Part shown: piece after piece, positions 52,131 through 54,535 of the stretch | Numbering within the stretch: position 1 is the stretch's first letter | Layout: every line of letters begins with the position of its first letter | DNA from: Domibacillus mangrovi | GTDB taxonomy: Bacteria > Bacillota > Bacilli > Bacillales > Domibacillaceae | Reading direction: 5' to 3' | DNA: 54,535 nt | Assembly: GCF_001906925.1 (NCBI RefSeq) | Contig: NZ_MRWQ01000011.1 | Coordinates: 1-54,535, forward strand | Position numbers and translations under genes: made by a program | The notes under the pieces: generated by a model | What the model was told of the DNA's origin: nothing | Databases searched by the model: none | The model's input: the letters and a program-made list of their open reading frames with translations, nothing else

Positions 52131-53186
52131 TTAATTAGTTACTTCCATCGTTAAACGTTCTCGAATGAGTGTTGCCCGCCTGACATCGCGCTCTTCTGCT
52201 CGCAGCGGTCCACCCGCATATTGCTGTAAAAAACCGGGCTGCATTAATATCATTAATTCATTTAAAATACTTTTAGATATATGTTCAATATACCCTATAT
52301 CGATACCTAACCTAACATCTGATAAACATTGAAATGCTTCATTCGTTTCAATCATGCGGCAGTTCGATAAAACACCAAATGCTCTGAATATACGATCTTC
52401 AAGTTGAATATGAGAAGTCTTCACCAACGCATCACGTGCTGATTGCTCTCTCGTCATCAACTCATGTACAACACTGCCTAAATCGTTAATAATATCCGCT
52501 TCCGATTTGCCTAGTGTTAACTGATTTGAAATTTGAAAGATGTTTCCTAAAGCTTCGCTGCCTTCCCCATAAATTCCTCTAACCACTAAACCAAGCTGGC
52601 TGATCGCCGGGATAATCCGGTTCATTTGTCGAGTCAGCACAAGTCCCGGCAAATGAATCATTACCGATGCTCGAAGACCTGTTCCAGCGTTTGTCGGACA
52701 GGCTGTTAAATAACCTCGTTTTTCATCAAATGCGTATTGAACACTTTCTTCAATCATATCATCAATACGATTTGCTTCATTCAGTGTCTCCTGTAGCTGC
52801 AGACCAGATGAAAGGCACTGAATCCGAAGATGATCTTCCTCGTTTATCATAATACTGATGTCTTCCTGCTCTGAAATGAGCGCTGCACCGTACAATGAAG
52901 ATTCTGCTAAAAGAGGACTAATTAAATGCTTCTCAACCAATACTCTTTTTTGAAGCGGCGAAAGGTCCTCCATCTTGAGTAATGCAAGAGGCAATTTTTC
53001 TGAAGTAGCTGTATTTATTTGCTCCACAATCTGTTTTCCATCATCTAACTGAAAAACGGTTGGAAAGCATACATCACTAAAATTACGGGCAAGCCTTACA
53101 CGTGTACTAAGTACGACGTCGGAATACGGACCCGCCCCACTCATCCAAGAACTCGTCTGCTGATTAATAAAGCGTTCTAATGACAT
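52131..53186 (-). CDS. mcsB: Protein arginine kinase McsB
   Basis: 351-residue phosphagen-kinase-like enzyme: [50 protein letters not shown] and the allosteric phospho-arginine motif [13 protein letters not shown] near the C-terminus. It phosphorylates arginines to mark proteins for ClpCP and inactivates CtsR. It is about 12 residues shorter at the C-terminus than B. subtilis McsB. It follows mcsA by 1 bp. Confidence 0.96.
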   Translation of the reverse strand: MSLERFINQQTSSWMSGAGPYSDVVLSTRVRLARNFSDVCFPTVFQLDDGKQIVEQINTATSEKLPLALLKMEDLSPLQKRVLVEKHLISPLLAESSLYGAALISEQEDISIMINEEDHLRIQCLSSGLQLQETLNEANRIDDMIEESVQYAFDEKRGYLTACPTNAGTGLRASVMIHLPGLVLTRQMNRIIPAISQLGLVVRGIYGEGSEALGNIFQISNQLTLGKSEADIINDLGSVVHELMTREQSARDALVKTSHIQLEDRIFRAFGVLSNCRMIETNEAFQCLSDVRLGIDIGYIEHISKSILNELMILMQPGFLQQYAGGPLRAEERDVRRATLIRERLTMEVTN

Positions 53187-53187
53187 A

Positions 53188-53721
53188 TTACGACCCGCCC
53201 CCTTCGTCTGACAACTTATGCTCTACATCTCTTATTTGATCACGAACTTCTGCCGCTCTCTCAAAATGCTCATTAGCAATCATTTCATTAAGCTGTTCAC
53301 GCAGCAATTGCAATTCTTTCTGCAAATGAAGCGCACCGCCCATTCTCTTTGGTATTTTCCCTTGATGTCTAGTATTACCACCATGAAGGCGTTTTAAAAT
53401 AGGTGTAAGCTTGGAATCAAACGCTGTATAACAATGTGTACAACCAAACTTGCCTGTTTGTAAAAATTGTTGAAACGTCATATGGCATTTCTCGCAATGT
53501 TCATCTTCCGCATGTGGCGTAGTATTAGATGAAAAAAGAGATTCTGAATTAAACAATCCACTAAGTAAATTGTTAAGAGAAAGTGCCGGATGTCCACCAA
53601 ATAAATATTCTCCCTTTTCATGGGCACACTTTTCACAAAAATAGACTTCTGTTTTTTCTCCATTTACTGTTTTCGTAAAATGAAGCGCTGCTGGTCGTTC
53701 TTGACACTCTTGACAGATCAA
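53188..53721 (-). CDS. mcsA: McsB activator McsA
   Basis: 177 residues with two zinc-binding cysteine sets (CQECQ...CEKC and CEKCHMTF...CTHCY) and a C-terminal UVR domain ([31 protein letters not shown]). It activates the McsB kinase. TTG 53721 gives [11 protein letters not shown], aligned to B. subtilis; a GGATGG site lies 8 bases upstream and overlaps the ctsR stop. The longer ATG 53733 start has no ribosome site. Confidence 0.92.
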   Translation of the reverse strand: MICQECQERPAALHFTKTVNGEKTEVYFCEKCAHEKGEYLFGGHPALSLNNLLSGLFNSESLFSSNTTPHAEDEHCEKCHMTFQQFLQTGKFGCTHCYTAFDSKLTPILKRLHGGNTRHQGKIPKRMGGALHLQKELQLLREQLNEMIANEHFERAAEVRDQIRDVEHKLSDEGGGS

Positions 53722-53734
53722 ATTATTCACCATC

Positions 53735-54196
53735 CTACTGGAATTTAAGAGATAAAAGAAATGATTTCATCATGCGTGCTCGCAGCTCATCACGATCCGG
53801 TAATTCAATGTACAACACCGAGCGGCTCATAACGCTTATCATTAATTTCGCCTCACGTGTAGAAATTACCTTCTCTTCTAGAAGACGATAAATAAAATCT
53901 TCTCCATTAGATTGAGACAATCGTGTTCCGACTAGCGCCAAAAGTTGATCAATTAAATCACTTTGCTCTCTCACTGTCACTTTTATAATACGAATATATC
54001 CACCGCCACCACGTTTACTTTCAACAAGATAACCTCGTTCTATGGTGAATCGGGTATTAATGACATAATTGATTTGAGAAGGAACACACTGGAACTTTTC
54101 TGCAATTTCGTTTCTTTTAATTTCAACGATTTCGCTTCCGCTATGTTCGAGTACTTGTTTCAAATACTGTTCAATAATATCAGAAACGTTTCTCAT
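53735..54196 (-). CDS. ctsR: Transcriptional repressor CtsR
   Basis: 153 residues: a winged helix-turn-helix (IAEKFQCVPSQINYVINTRFTIERGYLVESKRGGGGYIRI) with the glycine-rich heat-sensing loop GGGG, and a C-terminal dimer/tetramer domain with DRDELRARMMKSF-type arginines. It represses clp genes and its own operon. ATG 54196 has AAGGTGGGG 6 bases ahead; GTG 54208 overlaps that site. Its operator lies directly upstream. Confidence 0.95.
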   Translation of the reverse strand: MRNVSDIIEQYLKQVLEHSGSEIVEIKRNEIAEKFQCVPSQINYVINTRFTIERGYLVESKRGGGGYIRIIKVTVREQSDLIDQLLALVGTRLSQSNGEDFIYRLLEEKVISTREAKLMISVMSRSVLYIELPDRDELRARMMKSFLLSLKFQ

Positions 54197-54207
54197 TCTG
54201 TTCCCCA

Positions 54208-54231
54208 CCTTGACTTTGACTATATTTGACG
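54208..54231 (-). promoter_or_regulatory. CtsR operator (heptad repeats)
   Basis: On the minus strand CGTCAAA (54225-54231), TAT, AGTCAAA (54215-54221), then an adjoining partial third heptad GTCAAGG (54208-54214). The consensus is (A/G)GTCAAANAN(A/G)GTCAAA. It covers the expected transcription start, so bound CtsR would block the promoter; heat or McsB would release it. Confidence 0.92.
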
Positions 54232-54234
54232 ATA

Positions 54235-54264
54235 ATTATAAAGGAAATTGATTGGTCATTGCAA
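54235..54264 (-). promoter_or_regulatory. ctsR operon promoter (sigma-A)
   Basis: TTGCAA (54259-54264), 18-base spacer, TATAAT (54235-54240) on the minus strand. The start falls near 54228 within the CtsR operator. A sigma-B promoter, present in B. subtilis, is not evident. Confidence 0.85.
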
Positions 54265-54290
54265 TTTATTTGCTTTTTTATATACAAAAA

Positions 54291-54316
54291 AGACAACTTA
54301 ATGATTTAAGTTGTCT
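54291..54316 (-). terminator. rRNA operon terminator (copy 1 of duplicated palindrome)
   Basis: AGACAACTTAA and TTAAGTTGTCT... form an 11-bp stem, followed on the minus strand by TTTTTGTATATA. It is the last of several hairpins after the 5S gene and the only copy of this palindrome with a U-run, so it is the likely end of the rRNA transcript. Confidence 0.85.
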
Positions 54317-54475
54317 CAGGCTGTCGACAAAGTCGACAGCCATTTTTAATACCGAATTAGAAATCAAGATATTGTGCTGCTTCAGTCAGGAAGCAACTAA
54401 ATAAGCTAATACAAAAAGACAAAAACCCCGTTTTCGTAAACGTTTTTTTCGTGAGAGGGGTTTGTCTACACTCTG
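54317..54475. other. Hairpin-rich spacer between the duplicated palindromes
   Basis: This spacer of about 160 bp has no open frame. It contains GGCTGTCGAC-AAA-GTCGACAGCC (54319-54341, with ATTTTTAA after it on the plus strand), a TGCTTC/GAAGCA hairpin (around 54377-54396) and a larger imperfect stem GACAAAAACCCC / GGGGTTTGTC (54418-54466) holding an inner CGTTT/AAACG hairpin. The last would act as a terminator for minus-strand transcripts (GGGGTTTTTG). Confidence 0.6.
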
Positions 54476-54501
54476 AGACAACTTAATGATTTAAGTTGTC
54501 T
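54476..54501 (-). repeat. Copy 2 of the duplicated palindrome, next to 5S rRNA
   Basis: The same 26 bases as at 54291-54316 (AGACAACTTAATGATTTAAG plus TTGTCT), with one or two flanking bases also shared (GAGACA here, AAGACA there). It begins only about 6 bases after the 5S end. It is not followed by a U-run, so it may serve in 5S 3'-processing or be a leftover of duplication. Confidence 0.75.
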
Positions 54502-54507
54502 TAACTT

Positions 54508-54535
54508 GCCAGGCGGCGTCCTGCTCTCACAGGGG
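54508..54535 (-). rRNA. 5S rRNA gene, 3' end only (partial)
   Basis: On the minus strand the last bases read CCCCTGTGAGAGCAGGACGC CGCC, then TGGC. This matches the conserved 3' end of Bacillus 5S rRNA (CCCCTGTGAGAGTAGGACGC). The gene continues beyond the window. In B. subtilis an rRNA operon (rrnW) also lies directly upstream of ctsR, which supports the call. The exact 3' end is uncertain by a few bases. Confidence 0.9.

Noticed and set aside
54291-54501. The duplicated palindrome as an insertion sequence or MITE
   Set aside because: No transposase and no target-site duplication beyond the palindromes themselves; the distal copy works as an ordinary rRNA terminator. It was kept only as a repeat of unknown origin.

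Overview
The window is a chromosomal housekeeping block from a spore-forming Firmicute of the order Bacillales, probably Bacillaceae or a close relative, but not B. subtilis itself. The evidence is the gene order (ctsR-mcsA-mcsB-clpC-radA ... sigH ... rplKAJL-rpoBC ... S10/spc/alpha ... ecf-truA-rplM-rpsI-cwlD-salA-kbaA-pdaB), zinc-type S14, L33 and L36 proteins, strong AGGAGG ribosome sites, several TTG and GTG starts, and sporulation genes. Nearly every gene lies on the minus strand. The exception is pdaB at the left end.

The block sits between two rRNA operons. The last ~28 bases at the right are the 3' end of a 5S rRNA gene (minus strand). The first ~14 bases at the left are the 5' end of a 16S rRNA gene (minus strand), with tandem rrn promoters behind it. 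Reading along the minus strand from right to left, the order is as follows. First come the 5S end, a cluster of hairpins, and the CtsR-regulated protein quality-control operon ctsR-mcsA-mcsB-clpC, closed by a terminator. Next are radA, yacL, the isoprenoid genes ispD-ispF, gltX, a T-box-controlled cysE-cysS-mrnC-rlmB-rae1 group, sigH, rpmGB, secE and nusG. Then come the L11-L1 and L10-L12 genes, rsmC, rpoB-rpoC, the str operon (rpsL-rpsG-fusA-tuf), and the long S10-spc-alpha ribosomal protein run through secY, adk, map, infA, rpoA and rplQ. The last part holds the ECF transporter energizing module (ecfA1-ecfA2-ecfT), truA, rplM-rpsI, and the sporulation and regulatory genes cwlD, salA and kbaA, facing pdaB.

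Most genes are ordinary in sequence. The interesting material is between them and in what is missing. The leader before ecfA1 can form mutually exclusive structures ending in a U7 terminator. There are two similar putative L1-binding sites, one before rplK and one before rplA. Attenuator-like hairpins precede nusG and rpoB and lie between rpoB and rpoC. The 5S-ctsR spacer contains a duplicated 26-bp palindrome. The PdaB homologue has lost its deacetylase motifs. Several genes usual at these positions in B. subtilis (gerD, disA, rplGB/ybxF, ybaJ) are absent. I see no mobile element, CRISPR array, tRNA gene or foreign island.
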